64,000 nt of DNA from Norana najaformis (Eukaryota > Annelida > Clitellata > Crassiclitellata > Hormogastridae): positions 12,219,806-12,283,805 of the forward strand of contig OZ029921.1 in NCBI GenBank assembly GCA_964023275.1, in the 5' to 3' direction. The first letter of the stretch is position 1. Each line of letters opens with the position of its first letter. The position numbers were made by a program, and so were the translations under genes. This document shows, one piece after another, positions 19,086 through 31,770 of the stretch. The notes under the pieces were generated by a model. That model saw only the letters and a program-made list of their open reading frames with translations, did not search any database and had not been told where the DNA came from.

Positions 19086-19864
19086 GAAACTGAATATGTA
19101 GCACGCTTATATTAATATCTCAAAAGCTAAAGAAATTGAATTACGACTCATTTTGTAATGGCCAGTAACATACGTGCATGCAGCATGCATGCTGTACAGG
19201 GCACTCAGTATGTATCTTTATTTTTATATAGCATCTTTCAAACACCTACTATTCCATCACTGTTCCAAGCATGCGAGCAGTATACTCAAAGTACACTCCA
19301 TTTCAACGTGGAACAACAATGTGAAGTGCAGGCAGAATAAGCAGAGTAAAATCATAAAATGCACAAGGTTTGTTTTCTGAGTGAAAATGTGGTAGATAGA
19401 ATTAAATAGCTTGATTTAATGGGAGCTATTATTTTATACGAAAGTGCATGGCATGAAATTTGACCATAACACTAATTTAGAAAATACAACAAAGAATGCA
19501 GAGCATATCATATTTACTAATAAAAAACAATTTTCAAACTGCTTAAAAACTTACCCTTCCAACCTTACAAAGGTTGCATGTCCAAGCATAAATAATATAA
19601 CCAGCATGCGCATAATCTACTCACTCTGTTCACTCTTATTCCATGTCTGAACACAAGTGCACAAGAAAGCATGGCATACTTTAATAAAACTGATATAATT
19701 TAAAAAGTCTAGTCTTAGTGACTTTCTGAGCTATTCTAGATCTTCTGATAACTGACCCTGTGATTCTCCCAGGGTAGTCTGGTAGCAGACTTCAACAGGT
19801 TAAATCTGATATTATTGCAAACAACAGCTGCATACTGCAAAGTGCCAATATAAGAATAACTGAC

Positions 19865-20037
19865 CTTGGTTCTCTTTTTGTTCTCACTAAATTAACAAAA
19901 GTGTCAATTTCTGAAGCAGTTATGTGCTTCTCCAAAAGCTTTCGGTTATTATGCAGCAAAGCAGTAATTGTTTCCTCAGCAAGAACATCATAGCCAATCT
20001 GCTTCTGCATAAATGGAAACTCCTTGGCAATGTACTC
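19865..20037 (-). CDS. ITPR: ITPR exon (armadillo/RIH region); most downstream exon found
   Basis: Reads [20 protein letters not shown], then [20 protein letters not shown] and [17 protein letters not shown] plus two bases of Arg. This is almost identical to vertebrate ITPR in the segment just after DYRKNQ. Acceptor ...tttgacag before 20037, donor CCAAG/GTCAGT after 19865. It continues exactly from the exon ending at 28333 (phase 0 to phase 0). The expected next residues (FLDYLSDLC in vertebrates) are not found in the remaining 19.8 kb, so the following exon probably lies outside the window. Strong purifying conservation argues for a working host gene. Confidence 0.96.
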
Positions 20038-20394
20038 CTGTCAAAACATTTAATAAATAAAACAGGTATCAATCGACTCCTATCTCAGAAGGAAAATTCT
20101 TTTCACAAACATAGCCGATAGGGCTCTGAAAAATGAAATAGAAAACCATTCCAGTTACAGTAAAAGTCTGTTTCGTTCCATTAATGCAATAATTCGATTA
20201 ACAAATAGCAAATGGCAGCACATGTACAAGCAGGAATGTAGTATACAGGTATTTTCTTCTTCTTTTTTCTGATTGCTAATATTGGTGAGATGTATCATGT
20301 GTATTTGTACTGTTATGCTATCACTATTTCATGTGTATAAAAACATTTCTATGTATTATAGATCTACAGAAATTATTACAGCCTTAAATAGCTT

Positions 20395-21840
20395 CTGATT
20401 AGGCTTAATATCTACCTCAAGAGAGCACTAGTCACTCCAAGCCACTACCCTTGCATGTTTTGAATTTCTTCACTTCAATATTCAGGCAAGACAAAGGTAA
20501 GGCATCTCCCTGTTACAGGAGTGGCCGGAGCAGGACTTGTGCAAGGTGACTGTCCACGAGGAACTAGTCCAAGGTATGCACTCATCCACCGAGTGTAGCG
20601 ATACAGTTTCCATTACATGCTCAAAGAATGCTGTAGTGCCTTCTCCTTCTGCCCCTGGGGTCAGGTTTCAGGATTTCACCCTACATGCAGCAGGGTGGCC
20701 CTCTCCGAGCCGACAACTTGCTTCACAGGCAGCCGCATACCACTCGAACAGACAAGGCCAGTGAACAGCCTGTAAGTTGCCTGACAGGACGGACAGAGCA
20801 GATGGGTGTTATGGCAGGTGTTATGGCACCCCGCTCAGGGAGTCAAAGTCAACCTCACCATATAATTCCAAGCTTTTCACCCACGCCATGACGAGATCAC
20901 AAGATGCAGATTACTAGGCCCTTCCTCTCATGGTATCGAACCAATCAACCTCTGAAAGGCGGAATACTTCATTGCCATCTAACATCACTGACAGAAAGCA
21001 GTCGGCAGGCACACTAGGGTAACCACTATATATATGAGTGGCACCGTTAGAGGCCATGGAGCTGCCACCAGATATAACAGGAGCGACCGCAGCACCCTTG
21101 GTCACTCCTAGTCCAGCTAAACATTACTCTGCAGGCATGACTAAGGCTTAATAATGATTATGCTTAATATTTGGCTAGCTTAAGAGAGAACTAGTCACTC
21201 CATGCCGTTACCCTTGTGCTTTTTGAATTTCTTCACTCTAACATATCCAATCTACGACATAGGTAAGACTCCTCCCTCTCGGGAGTGGCCCGGGGTGGAC
21301 TTGTGCATATGGCATTCATCCATCAAGTGTCAGTTTCCATCAGGGTGCAACGGAATACAGTCCTGTTTGGAACACGTTCCTGTATGGAACACGGTCGACA
21401 GGCAAGACCAGTGAACAGCCTGTTGGCTGCATGACAGAACAGATAGAGCAGATGGGTGTTGTGGCACCCCGCTCAGGGAGTCAAAGTTGACCTCACCAAT
21501 CGGCTCCATGCTTTCGCTTCCACCATGATGAGATCACACAGCAGAAGCTACTAAGCTCTTCCTCTCATGGTATCCAAGCAATCAAACTCTGTGAAGCGGG
21601 ATATCTAATTGCCATCTAACTTGGCCAACTGATAAAAGCCGCGAAGCATGCTAAAAGCAAATCGGCTGGAAATCTAGGGTACTGAGATGAGTGGCACTGT
21701 TAAAGCCCGCAAAGCTGCTGCCAGATTTTACTGCAATGACCTTATCCCCCATAGGTCACCACTTGTCCTGCGAGGTAGACTCTCTGGGAACAGACTAACG
21801 GACTCACAAGTAATGGCCTGGAGTGACTAGTTACTTAAGA
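20395..21840 (-). repeat. Two tandem ~0.7-kb repeats, UTR-like, next to R2/NeSL-like LINE
   Basis: Unit 1 (about 20395-21130) and unit 2 (about 21145-21830) align through shared blocks: ACTAGTCACTCCA, CCCTTG.GTTTTTGAATTTC, GGACTTGTGCA, GCAGATGGGTGTT, GGCACCCCGCTCAGGGAGTC and TTCCTCTCATGGTATC. A third start (acttaagagagacatagttactccc) begins at about 21832. They lie directly downstream, on the minus strand, of the RLE-type LINE at 21840-23760, so they may be its 3' UTR in tandem, or the 5' UTR of further copies. No protein coding seen. Confidence 0.7.
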
Positions 21841-23760
21841 GAGACATAGTTACTCCCACCATTTACCCGCTGGCTAGTTTTCCAGAGGTATCTCAGACTA
21901 GGTTTGCAACCTGTCATCATTGTAGGTCCGGTATTCGCTCTGTTAAGGTTGCTTTTGGAACTTCCCTGAGCCAGAGCTGGCTCTACCTCAGCCTCTGGAG
22001 CAGCGAGGTTATCAAAGACATTGACTCCCTGTGAATCTTCGCCTTTCGAACGACTGCATTAGGTGATCCTTTTGTAAGACCACTACGGTAAGACCATAAG
22101 ACCACCCGAGAATGGTGCTCAACGCACAGCCCAACCCGTTCCCACTGTCGACCTATTGAAGACCTTAAACATATTCACCGTAAAAGTCAACAACTGGACA
22201 GACAACAAGGACTCATCTCTTGCACTTACTCCGAGTCTTCGGAGAAGCATAGATGAATCATGGTTTAAAGCTCCGTGCCAGTTGAATACCACCCACCAAA
22301 TTCCCAAAGCCGCCCTCCATAGGTCGCTTTGACCCAGTCGATGATATCACCGGTATTGTAGTAATCGACTTTTTCCATAAATGGTCTGTTTAGGTCACAA
22401 TGATCAGCTATAATCGTGACATCAACAACCATGATATGCCATCTACATCGGCCACCAGGTCAGGTTTCCTCCTACCAGCTCTAGTAGGGATAACTGGTTC
22501 ATGGACCACAGAGTGTCCTCGCTACTGTCTTCACAATGATATAGTTGAGAACTGAGTCATGCTTTGCACGACGCAGGCGGAGAGTTCTCGTGCAGCTCTG
22601 GGAAATGTGAGCAAGGGTCCCCTGTGAATTGCACCCTGCATCGCACATTATAGGCAAAGTCCTTCCACCCAGCGAGCTCTATTCTTGCATTTGGAGTAGA
22701 TTGCCCTGACTTGGACTGCCTGTATGTAATCTCCCCCATTCAGCATACTGGTTCCGTTACACACCCAGTTGTTGACATGGGAAGTCTGTTTCTCTGCTGC
22801 CCGAGTCCTCTACCATCCACAGATGTGTAGAGCGAGGTTACCAATAGCTTCTGCATGTCCTTTCCAGTGTTCAGCACCTGACCAGCCACTTTCGTCACCT
22901 TGTCACTCCTAGTTCTGGACCCAAGGAAACTTGGGCTATTCACCACAAACTGCACTACTGGGTCATCAGATGCTTCCATCTTTTCCATCCTTCGTTTCTT
23001 CATAACCAGAATCATGTAACACAGTTGTGGTACCTCTAGCCCACCGTCTGCTGCCTTCGCATGAAAGTACGCCATAGGTGCGTCATGTGGTAGTCGTAAC
23101 CATTTCCGAATATAGTGTCTAACTGTAGGGTTGTACTGCTCCAGCGCAGCCAAATGAGTCTCCCCAAGAACCAGTTCATGGAATGTTTTTGGTAGCAAAT
23201 GACAGCGCAAGATGTACATACGCTGCTGTGGCTTCAGAGGGGCATGTGTTAACCAGTCCAGTTTTTCCTTCAGGAAGCTCCCGTACGCCTTCCTTAGGCC
23301 TGCTGGTCCAGCCTGCAATCCCAGATATTTGTAGGTCTCTACGACATTGAGGGGCCTTATCTCCTGGTCCCCAAGAGTGAGGAAGGAGTATGGATTGATC
23401 ACCCATCGCTTGACTTTCCCATTGATGTCAATTCTCAGTGAAGCACACTTGCCTGGGTTAATCAACAATCCCCTTGTCGCAGACCCTCAGTAACATGGGC
23501 CATCTGGTCTTGCAAGCCTTCAGCAGTAGACGCTACCAGGACAAGATCATCTGCAAACGCAAGACATCTCACCATCAGGCCTGATTGAATCTCATACCTG
23601 ATGGCTTTGCTCAATCCTGCCATCACCTCATCCATAACACAGTTGAACAGAATAGCCGACAACGGGTCATGCTGGTGGCGCCCACAGTCAATGGGCGTGC
23701 TCCTTCTACCTTGAACAAAGGGAGGGAGAGGTTATGGCCGACACCTACCTTAAACTTCTT
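21840..23760 (-). mobile_element. R2/NeSL-like LINE (RT plus restriction-like endonuclease), 5'-truncated
   Basis: Minus strand. RT: DPLSAILFNCVMDEVMAGL, CLAFADDLVLVASTAEGLQ (catalytic FADD), LLINPGKCASLRI, NVVETYKYLGLQAGPAGLR, KPQQRMYILRCHLLPK. C-terminal: RHYIRKWLRLPHDAPMAYFH and GGLEVPQL, characteristic of R2-type proteins. Next is a CCHC-like knuckle (CDAGCNSQGTLAHISQSC, about 22640-22585) and then a PGLVAD / VVDVTIIADHCDLN / KVDYY stretch matching the restriction-like endonuclease (about 22500-22300). The 5' half is missing. Several frameshifts. Elements of this type often insert at fixed sites; this copy lies in an ITPR intron. Confidence 0.82.
22740..23468 (-). pseudogene. R2/NeSL-like RT thumb and linker fragment
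   Basis: Longest single open piece of the element, 242 residues from just after the FADD box. It has KCASLRIDINGKVKRWVINP, the YKYLGLQAGPAG motif, KTFHELVLGETHLAALEQYN and the RKWLRLP / YFHAKAADGGLEVPQL block. The upstream RT fragment with FADD is in another frame (23662-23462). It continues into the zinc knuckle only after further frame changes. Non-functional. Confidence 0.8.
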
Positions 23761-23835
23761 TATAAATTTACCAGGTTATCTTTAGAAATAAAGACCTCAA
23801 ATGAGAGGAGAATTTAAGAATTTGTGTAATACTGA

Positions 23836-26110
23836 TTAGTTTGTGTGATTGCCATAAACCCATATGCAGGTAGTTGGCTGAGTCAATAAACTCCTTGTTT
23901 CCATTCTGCCATTGCTCAATCTCTCTTTGAGCCAATCGACAAGTCCCATCCTTTTCTTAATTTGCATTAAGTGATCTAATGTCCTGTTGACTTCTTTCTG
24001 TATCTCACTTAAAGTTTCAGTCATTCTTAATAGATCAGGTAGCATATGTTTCTTTAACTCCTGCATTTTATGGATCCCTTCTGATGTGACTGATAAGTTC
24101 AGTAACTTAGATATCCTTAAGTTCTTTTCACTCTTCTCCCCTACGTTTACATACGTCTGTGTCCATGTTTCGCAGCCTGCTATTACATGTCCTTGAGTCG
24201 TTTCATATTCGTCAACTTCATTGTTGATTTGAACTGATGACCTATCAGTTGTGATGTCATCTTGTTTGTTCTTGCTGCTAATTATAGCAGTAGTCAGCAT
24301 TTTCTGTCCTTCCTCCAACCCATCCGACCTAGATTTGGATTTCCATTTCTCAGCGTTTAAACATGTTTGATTTCTGTGCACGGTGACAGAATATTCTTTC
24401 ATAATCTGATTATTTTTCGATTTCAGGATTTCATTTCCTGATTTCTGTTTGCCAACATTAAACCCAATTATCATATCATGGACTGGGTTATCCAATGCCA
24501 CCACCTCTAATTTTCCAGTAAGATACTGACTTTCTACTTCAACATTTGTGGTCGGAAAGCTCTTAACCGAAGTATCTGCAAACTTGCAACTTGTTCCTCA
24601 GCTTGTCAACTGCCTAGGCTTCACTCAGCTTGTTCTTATGACACAAGAGTTTGCACCTGAGTTGTACAGACAATTCACTTAGTGTCACAACGATTTCTCC
24701 AGTATTACCACCCTGTCTAAATTACACCTCCTTGTGCATATTTCTCAATTTATTCAATTCATCCTTTGTATTCAGCAGTTCTATGCATAGACAATATGCT
24801 ACACTAAATTCATCTTCATTTAAAGTTTTGACTATAATATCATGGAACTCGATCTCATGACCTCAGGTTCCCTTTGCACACATGCGACTGTGTGAGTCTT
24901 TCCACCTCCATCCCTCTTGGGACAATTTGTAATTAGATGTGAATACGATCCACATCCCCAGCAAATCTTCCTATGATCCTGGTCAGAGTTTTGCTCTCTA
25001 TGAGGTCTATCAAACTTGAAGTCTGATTTGGGTTGATATTTGTCTTTATCCCAACTTCCAGATGGTTTATTCTCAACGAATTTATCCCTGTTTTCATCTT
25101 GACCGTGCTGTTTTCCCTTTTGAACCCACTTCGATTCCTCAATCCTATGGGCTTTGGCAAATGCTTTGGCACTAGCGAGCATCTCATCTAAAGACATTTT
25201 TCCTTTCTCCTTAAGGAAAGTCCTCATACATTTTTCCTTTCACCTTAAGGAAAGTCCTCATATCCATTGGATAGGTTATAAAAAAATGATCCCTCAGAAT
25301 CAGTGTTTCGAGACCTTCAAATGTCTGTTCTAATCCAGCCATCTGGATCCACTCTTTAAGATATCACCTCAGTCTTTGCAAAAACTGTACAGGCATCTCA
25401 TCAACTTCTATTTGGGTTTGCTTAAACTTTTTTCAATATTCACCTTGTGTTAATTTTAACCTTTTCAACAACTGTTCTTTCAGTTTCTTATAATCTTGGG
25501 AACCTTCTACTTCCATTCTCTGTTAAATAGTTAGGGCCTTGCCCTCCAACGAACGAGCAAGTGTGATCGCCCACTTATCCTTCGAAACTTCCAGTGCTAT
25601 GCATGTGCGTTCAAATCTCAGGAGGTATGCATCAAGACAATCACAATCCTCCCTGAACATTGGTATCCTCACATATTTTGCATTCCCATACCTTTCCTCA
25701 GGTTCTACACCTGCTTGATTTAAACTTTCCCTAATTCCTGACCTCTGATCCTCTAGAATCCTTTGGAGTTCAAGTTCTTTCATCCTCAACTCATGTTCCA
25801 TTTCATCTATACACTTTTTCTCCTCAAATTCCATTTCCTGCATTCACTTGCTCTCTGAAGCCTCTAATTCCTCTTGTCTTTTCTTCTCTTCACACTCTTC
25901 CATTCTTTTCCTCTCTTGAGCTTCCTCGACCCTTTTCTTCTCTTCAGTTTCCTCTACTCTTTTCCTCTCTTGAGTTTCACACTCCTCCTGCCTTTGTTTC
26001 TCCTCCTTCACCTCTAATTATCTTTCACTCATGAAACTCCTCAGACTCTTGCCTTCATATCCAAGGTATTGTCCAATTTCCATCCACTTTTGGAATTCGG
26101 CCGCCATGAG
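23836..26110 (-). mobile_element. Ty3/Gypsy-like LTR retrotransposon fossil (gag and protease region)
   Basis: Minus-strand fossil. Near 26106-25523 is a gag N-terminus with a long Glu/Arg/Lys-rich coiled segment and the FRED..LDAYLLRFER block. At 25227-24832 a gag C-terminus ends in a CCHC zinc knuckle (CWGCGSYSHLITNC). At 24504-23836 is a region starting LDNPVHDMIIG, typical of the stretch after the protease, followed by a coiled segment. RT, RNase H and integrase are not recognisable here. It is broken in several places. LTR borders were not resolved; a TG-starting stretch from about 26506 could be LTR but I could not pair it. Confidence 0.7.
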
Positions 26111-28332
26111 AAGTTATTTACTAATAATAATAGGCTACCAATAATAGGCTAAACACAGTGCTATATAAATTCCAGCCACTTACTAAAATCATGCCTCTAT
26201 TACAAACATAATCGCTAATCTGCTCAACCTAGTCTTTATCAATGGCAACAGTGACGTAATAAGCCAACGTCACAATTAACAGGCTAGCGTAAAGCTCCGC
26301 CCAAAACATGGACTAGCGTAAAGCTCAGCCCAATACAGACTGGCACCTCCACATCAATATTCAAAACTTATGAGGTGGAAATAGATTCTCAGCAAATATG
26401 CACATGAAGAACTTACGCACCTATAGCCACTAAATCAGATTCTTACTGACAAATGAATCTCAAAATACGGAACTCAATCCCGCAGATGAGCATCCAAGAT
26501 ATATGTAGCAGTCTTGTTTCATTTTAACTAATTCTCTTTGTCTAGATAGATTACTTACTTATTTGAATTATATGTCTAAATGTGCTATAGAAATACTTGA
26601 GCCTGCTACGTGTTACAAACGTTGATATTATGTTGCAGTACACCTTACTCAAGTACTTACTCTTATCATCAGTTTATAAATAGTATATGGCTCATTATAT
26701 GTGTATTTCAAATGTTTTATTAAAAACAATTCAATGTAATTCGTCCAAACAGTTCATGTACATTCATATAATGAAACAATTTAACAACCTTAATTAAAAG
26801 GCCAGCAAATTATTTATGCTAAAGATGAAGTAAAATTTAACCTCCCTCCCCAAGATGAGATTCTCCATTTGAGCTTTCACCAAAGTCCTTCAACAGAAGA
26901 ATGGATATGTTTCCACCTTTCACACGGCAGTGCAGTTTTCTCAGAGTCCTTCAACATAAAGAGGGCAATATGGCGATCCCTCAATACCACGTTAGAATAC
27001 CACTTGGTAGATGAGTAGTTATACTTTTCTTTCAATGAACATTCGATTGAAAATTCCATTTGACAACCAAACTCGATGATGAGTTAGTCCACAGTTTCGC
27101 GAACAAAGACCTGTTTGGATACAACGATCTAAGTTCCTGCAGTTCATTTTAACTCGCGACGAATCTGCATCGTCCGATTTCAGCATTAATTTCGACTCAG
27201 TTTGAATGGTAAGTCTTTTAAGACTGCTCCTTGCAGCTGAGAAGTCACTTCCCTCATCTTAAACGGCAACTTAGTACAGTCATATCGACTGAATAGACTC
27301 AAACTTTGAGAATTACAAGGCATCTGAAACGACCATTGCGTCTGCTACCTTTTGTAAGACTCTTCAGTTTCAACTGTTTCATGCTTAAAACCTTTGCAGA
27401 AAGATCGCCTGCTGGATGATATCAGAATTTTCAAATTCTTCACTGTCATGCTCGACCTTGCAGTTTCAACGATTAGACTGATCATTTAGTGAACTATGGC
27501 TGCCTGTAAAATTTGCTTTGTCACAGTTAAAACTCGCCTCATTGAACAACGGATTTCAATGGGCGTGCTCAGTCAATACACAGCAAACCCCCAGTAAAAC
27601 CTACTTATTATTCGTAAATTAGCTAAACTGGCCTTCTCTATTACTTATACTATTGCTGGCCACACTAAATCTAGTCATTCTTAACTAATTCCTAACAAAT
27701 TATGACAAACAGTCAGTTTGTGCTAAATCTAGTCAAAGTATATACAAAAATTACAATGCAAATGCGAATTAAAAGGACAGTGCGCTACACAGGTACAACT
27801 ATGAAAGTCAAAGAAAGAAGAAAAGAAGCCACAAAAACTAATAGAATTGAGTTAGATAGAAAAGTATGTGGTGTTCTATAAAATTATAGATAGCTCTATT
27901 ATTCATTTTATTGTAATTTCAATCATTGCACAATCTGTAGGCTGGTGTGTGTGATATGGCCTTGAATGATTAACTGTGGCAGAATTAGCTTTGAGAAATT
28001 TTTTGCCTATTAATACTCTAAACCAATTTATTAAATTAAAATCCCACCCAGTTTTTGAAGAATCTGTAGATTCATATCTGTAAGAACATATCCCGCATTA
28101 TAAGGAAGAGTTTGTTAGTGCTAGTGAGAATTGGGGTTCTTCTATTCACTATCTGCTTTGCATGCTGACATTAACCCTAAGCTTTCGAGACCCTTAAGCT
28201 AAAGAAGCCACATTGTACTAGTACTTGGTTTCTCACTGTCATTCTGAGTAACTTGTAAGTCATACAGTCACAAGAAGTGCTCGTTCCACAATAATTGGGT
28301 AAAACAATGCTTTCTGCCACACAAAAACTTAC
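26110..28332. other. ITPR intron, no gene recognised
   Basis: AT-rich sequence upstream (minus sense) of the Gypsy-like gag. It may contain that fossil's leader or LTR. Nothing coding was recognised in either strand. Confidence 0.5.
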
Positions 28333-28491
28333 CTGGTTTTTACGATAATCGTGTTGCGAAAGTTTCAGTATGCGATAACAAAGGCGACATATCTGTTTGA
28401 ACTGAGCATGTCGCTGGTCTGAAAGAGCATCCATTTGCAGAACTTCAACCTGACCATGGTCAGCAAATGGGGCTTTCAAAATCTTAAAAAT
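28333..28491 (-). CDS. ITPR: ITPR exon carrying IP3-binding Y567/R568/K569 equivalents
   Basis: A 159-bp exon of exactly 53 codons: [13 protein letters not shown] at the start, [13 protein letters not shown] in the middle, QHDYRKNQ at the end. Vertebrate ITPR has IFKLLQAPF, HICRLCYRVLRHS and QQDYRKNQ. Tyr-Arg-Lys of DYRKN equal human Y567, R568, K569, the last IP3 contacts in the armadillo-like domain. Counting across the splice from the R511 equivalent gives 56 residues to this Tyr, the same as in human. Acceptor is ...gttgtag before 28491; donor CCAG/GTAAGT after 28333 is a consensus site. The reading frame runs on past the donor into intron as an artefact. Confidence 0.96.
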
Positions 28492-29550
28492 CTACAACAC
28501 AAAGAAAACTTTGATTTTGCAACCTACAGTCAAGATTCAAACCAGCTTTAATTTCAATGCCATGCATATATTGTTATATGGTTTGACTTCTTGTGACGTG
28601 TTATGGCACCAGAAACAGATTTGGAACCTTGCACATCAAGTGTTTTGTCATTGTTGAAATTGGTGTTTGACCACCACTCCTAATTAGCAATAGATCAATC
28701 CCACATTTTTACTACACATTTCTTAAATTCAAACAGATTATCCAGCAACTGTCTGGCAATAATTATTTATCGTTATTTGTTTCAGAAATAGTTTTTAATG
28801 TCTTTCCATAAATCATTGTGCCCATCTGTAAGAAGCCTTTAAACTTTTTCATGCACTGCACTGATTTCGCTATCGTCAAAGCCTTCATCCAAACTTGTCT
28901 ACACTGACATCACTACCTTACTATCAGCACTCCATATGGCATTCCAACAGTCAAGTTCTTAGCCTTAGATAAACTGCCAGTTGCCTGTAGCTCAATCATT
29001 CCTTAACTAAGACCCAATAACTTCAGCATGTCATATTTAGAAAGAAAATTAATTAACAAATTAATTTCATTGGCAGCATCAATAATTATGATATTGCCAA
29101 CCAAAAAAAATGACCATTTCAGTCAGATTTTCAATAAAACTAAACAAAAAAGATTAAACAGGAACACTGGACTGCTAAGTGAACAGAGCTCCCTGTTAGG
29201 CTATTAAATTCAATAGACAGTTGTATCAGAACCATTTTTAGAGGTAGGGCACATGCTCAATGTCAATTTCAGTCGAATTGTCTTAACTGCCATTTTATTG
29301 TATATTTTGTACAACGTTACAATATGATAGGATACAAAACAGTACAACTGAAATTTCATAATGCCCCCTCACAACAGTTTAGAACTGCACTTTGGAAACA
29401 TTATCAGCCATAAACAGACCATCAGAGGTAAGTTTTCAGCCTAGAGTGACCAACCTGCTCCAGCATGTCAAATTCCCCGCCCATATTCACAATCACACAC
29501 GACTTCATGATCATCATCAATCTCCAGTCTATCTCCAGATATATCTTTCT
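28492..29550. other. ITPR intron, no gene recognised
   Basis: AT-rich intron upstream of the exon ending at 28491. No motif, repeat or coding similarity seen before the L2 copy that begins near 29560. Confidence 0.5.
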
Positions 29551-29559
29551 CTTCTGATA

Positions 29560-31770
29560 CACCATCCAATCATTACCCCATCTTCACACACCTTAACATC
29601 TTACCTACTCCATGTCCTGACCATATCATTTGTTCTTTTTGCCGCATCGATTCAATAAACGTTGAAGCCTTCATACAAGATATCTCCTGCTCAGACCTTG
29701 TTTTAAATCCACCTTCCTCCCTTGATGACCTTCTCTCTTCTAACAAACCACTCTTTCCATGATTCTTGGCAAACACGCTCATATTATTATCAAATCCTGC
29801 TGTCACTCTAACAATCCTTCATACAATTCCTATCTTCAGGCCTTCAAATCTTTCCGGCGATGCCTTGAACGTGCTTACAAATGCACTTGTGATCCTCAGC
29901 TTATCTCTGCCCTTTGATCTGCCACAAATAAATATCATCACCTTCTTGCTGCTGCTAAGAAGAGTTTTTACTCTTTGTTAGTTTGTTAGCTTGCTCCCGA
30001 TCCTCTAATCCTTGCCTTCCCTGGAAAACCATAAACCAACTCCTCCATTGGAACTCCAGCCCATTTCAAAATTCTCTTCTGTCTTCTTCAATAGCCGACT
30101 CGTTCACCTCTTTCTTTTCAAACAAATTTACTACTCTCCGTCTATCTCTTCAATATCTCCTTCCCTAGACCACCAATAACCCACCCGATGATGCTCCCTC
30201 CCCACTCATGACTCCCACCCTCCCCACTTCGATCCTTGTTATCTGTCTTTCAACCCACATCAGAGACTGAAATACAACATCTACTAAAATCACTTCCAAA
30301 TAAACAGTGCAAACTTGACCCTATACCCACCTCATTATTGAAAGACTGTGCATCTGGTCTTGATCCAGTCATTGCCAAAACAGTTAACCTCTCTTTGTCT
30401 ACTGGTAATTTCCCCCTCCTTTTCAAACACTCTTTTGTTACCCCACTTCTCAAGGAACCATCACTTAACAAAGAAATCCCTTAAAACTACCGACCTGTTT
30501 CTAACCCGTCTTTCATCTCCAAATTAACTGAACGGATTGTCATCTCTCAGATCAATGATTATCTAGTTTGCAACTCACTCCTTAACCCACACCAGTCTGG
30601 TTTCACTAAACACCACTCATTAAAGCCTCCTCTGTTGACCGTCATCTGTATGCTGATGACACCCAATTATTCATCTCTTTCTCTCCAAATTGTTTTAACG
30701 ATTCTGTAGATCATCTTCTGCGTTAAACAAATCTCCTCTTTGAGATATCTAATCTCTTGTGCCTGAACCCATCTAAAACTGAATTCATACTTATTGGCCT
30801 AAGTGACCAGCTCAAGAAAATTCCTGACCTCTTTATCTCCCTCAGCCTGGATTCTGCTTCCACCAACACATTTAATACTAACTCTCCTGTCTGCAATTTA
30901 GGTGTAATATTTGACCAAAACCTCTCTTTTCTGATCATATCACCCATCTTTCCCGTCACTGCTTCATGCATATCCATGACCTTCGCAGAATCTTCACATT
31001 ACTATGCCTGATTTCAAAACTGCATCTATCATCACTACATCCATAGTCCATGCAAAACTTGATTACTGTAATTCACTTTTCCTTTACATAGACACAACCC
31101 AGATAAACCGCCTTCAACCGATCCAGGATGCTCTCACTCGTGATGTCACCAAAACCCCAAGACACCATCACATCACTCCTGTTCTCAATCATGTCACTCA
31201 CTTAAAATACCTGAACGAATAGAGTACAAAGTCTTATCACTTATCTACAACACACTTCAATCTGCCCAACCCTCTTATCTTTGTCAGTTATTTACAATCC
31301 AACCACTCCATTCAACCCACTCCTCTTCTGCCCTAACACTTCTCTGCCCTCCCGTCACCTCATCCTTAAAATTTGGAAAACACTCCATAGCCATAGCTGC
31401 TCCACCACTCTGGAATAAACTCCCACCAGAATTATGACAATTATCTTATCCATCATACAAACTCACCATCACTTCACCTCTTGCAATTTCTGCACAGGTC
31501 TTACACTCAAAGCTGAAAACACTCCTGTTCCACAGATCCTATCCTGATTCCTCTCTTCTCCTTTATCTATCCTGCAGATCCAATTCCAAACACCACTCAT
31601 CTGTAGCCACCGTAGCCTGCCTGCCTGACTCTTAGATCTTGACCTAAAACTGAACCCTTCTTGCCCATCGATTTTGTCATGACTGTGCACCTGTGAATAG
31701 GCTGGTTCCCGCGACTTAGCTTTCACTGGTTACTGTAGAAATCTTGAGCTTACGATTTACGATTATGATT
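29560..31770 (+). mobile_element. L2-like LINE (linker, RT, C-terminus), internally deleted
   Basis: Frames give KTINQLLHWNSSPFQNSLLS, SETEIQHLLKSLPNKQCKLD, PIPTSLLKDCASGLDPVIAK and the NYRPVSN / NPHQSGFTKHHS region. After a deletion that removes the middle of the RT, it reads RHLYADDTQLFISFS, LCLNPSKTEFILIGLS, CNLGVIFDQNLSF and the C-terminal block. It ends near 31770 with tacgATTTACGATTATGATTTATGA. Broken by several frameshifts. A further L2-type 3' piece may lie at about 32170-32400 (LKHRLSLRLQFSN). Confidence 0.75.

Noticed and set aside
26506-27560. Possible LTR beginning TGTAGCAGTC
   Set aside because: No second copy in the window and no clear primer-binding site, so the border cannot be supported.
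23686-27570. 15-bp match TCAATGGGCGTGCTC at 23686 and 27556 as a possible target duplication around the Gypsy-like fossil
   Set aside because: The first copy encodes part of the R2/NeSL-like RT, the length is far above the 4-6 bp expected, and a chance 15-bp match in 64 kb is plausible.
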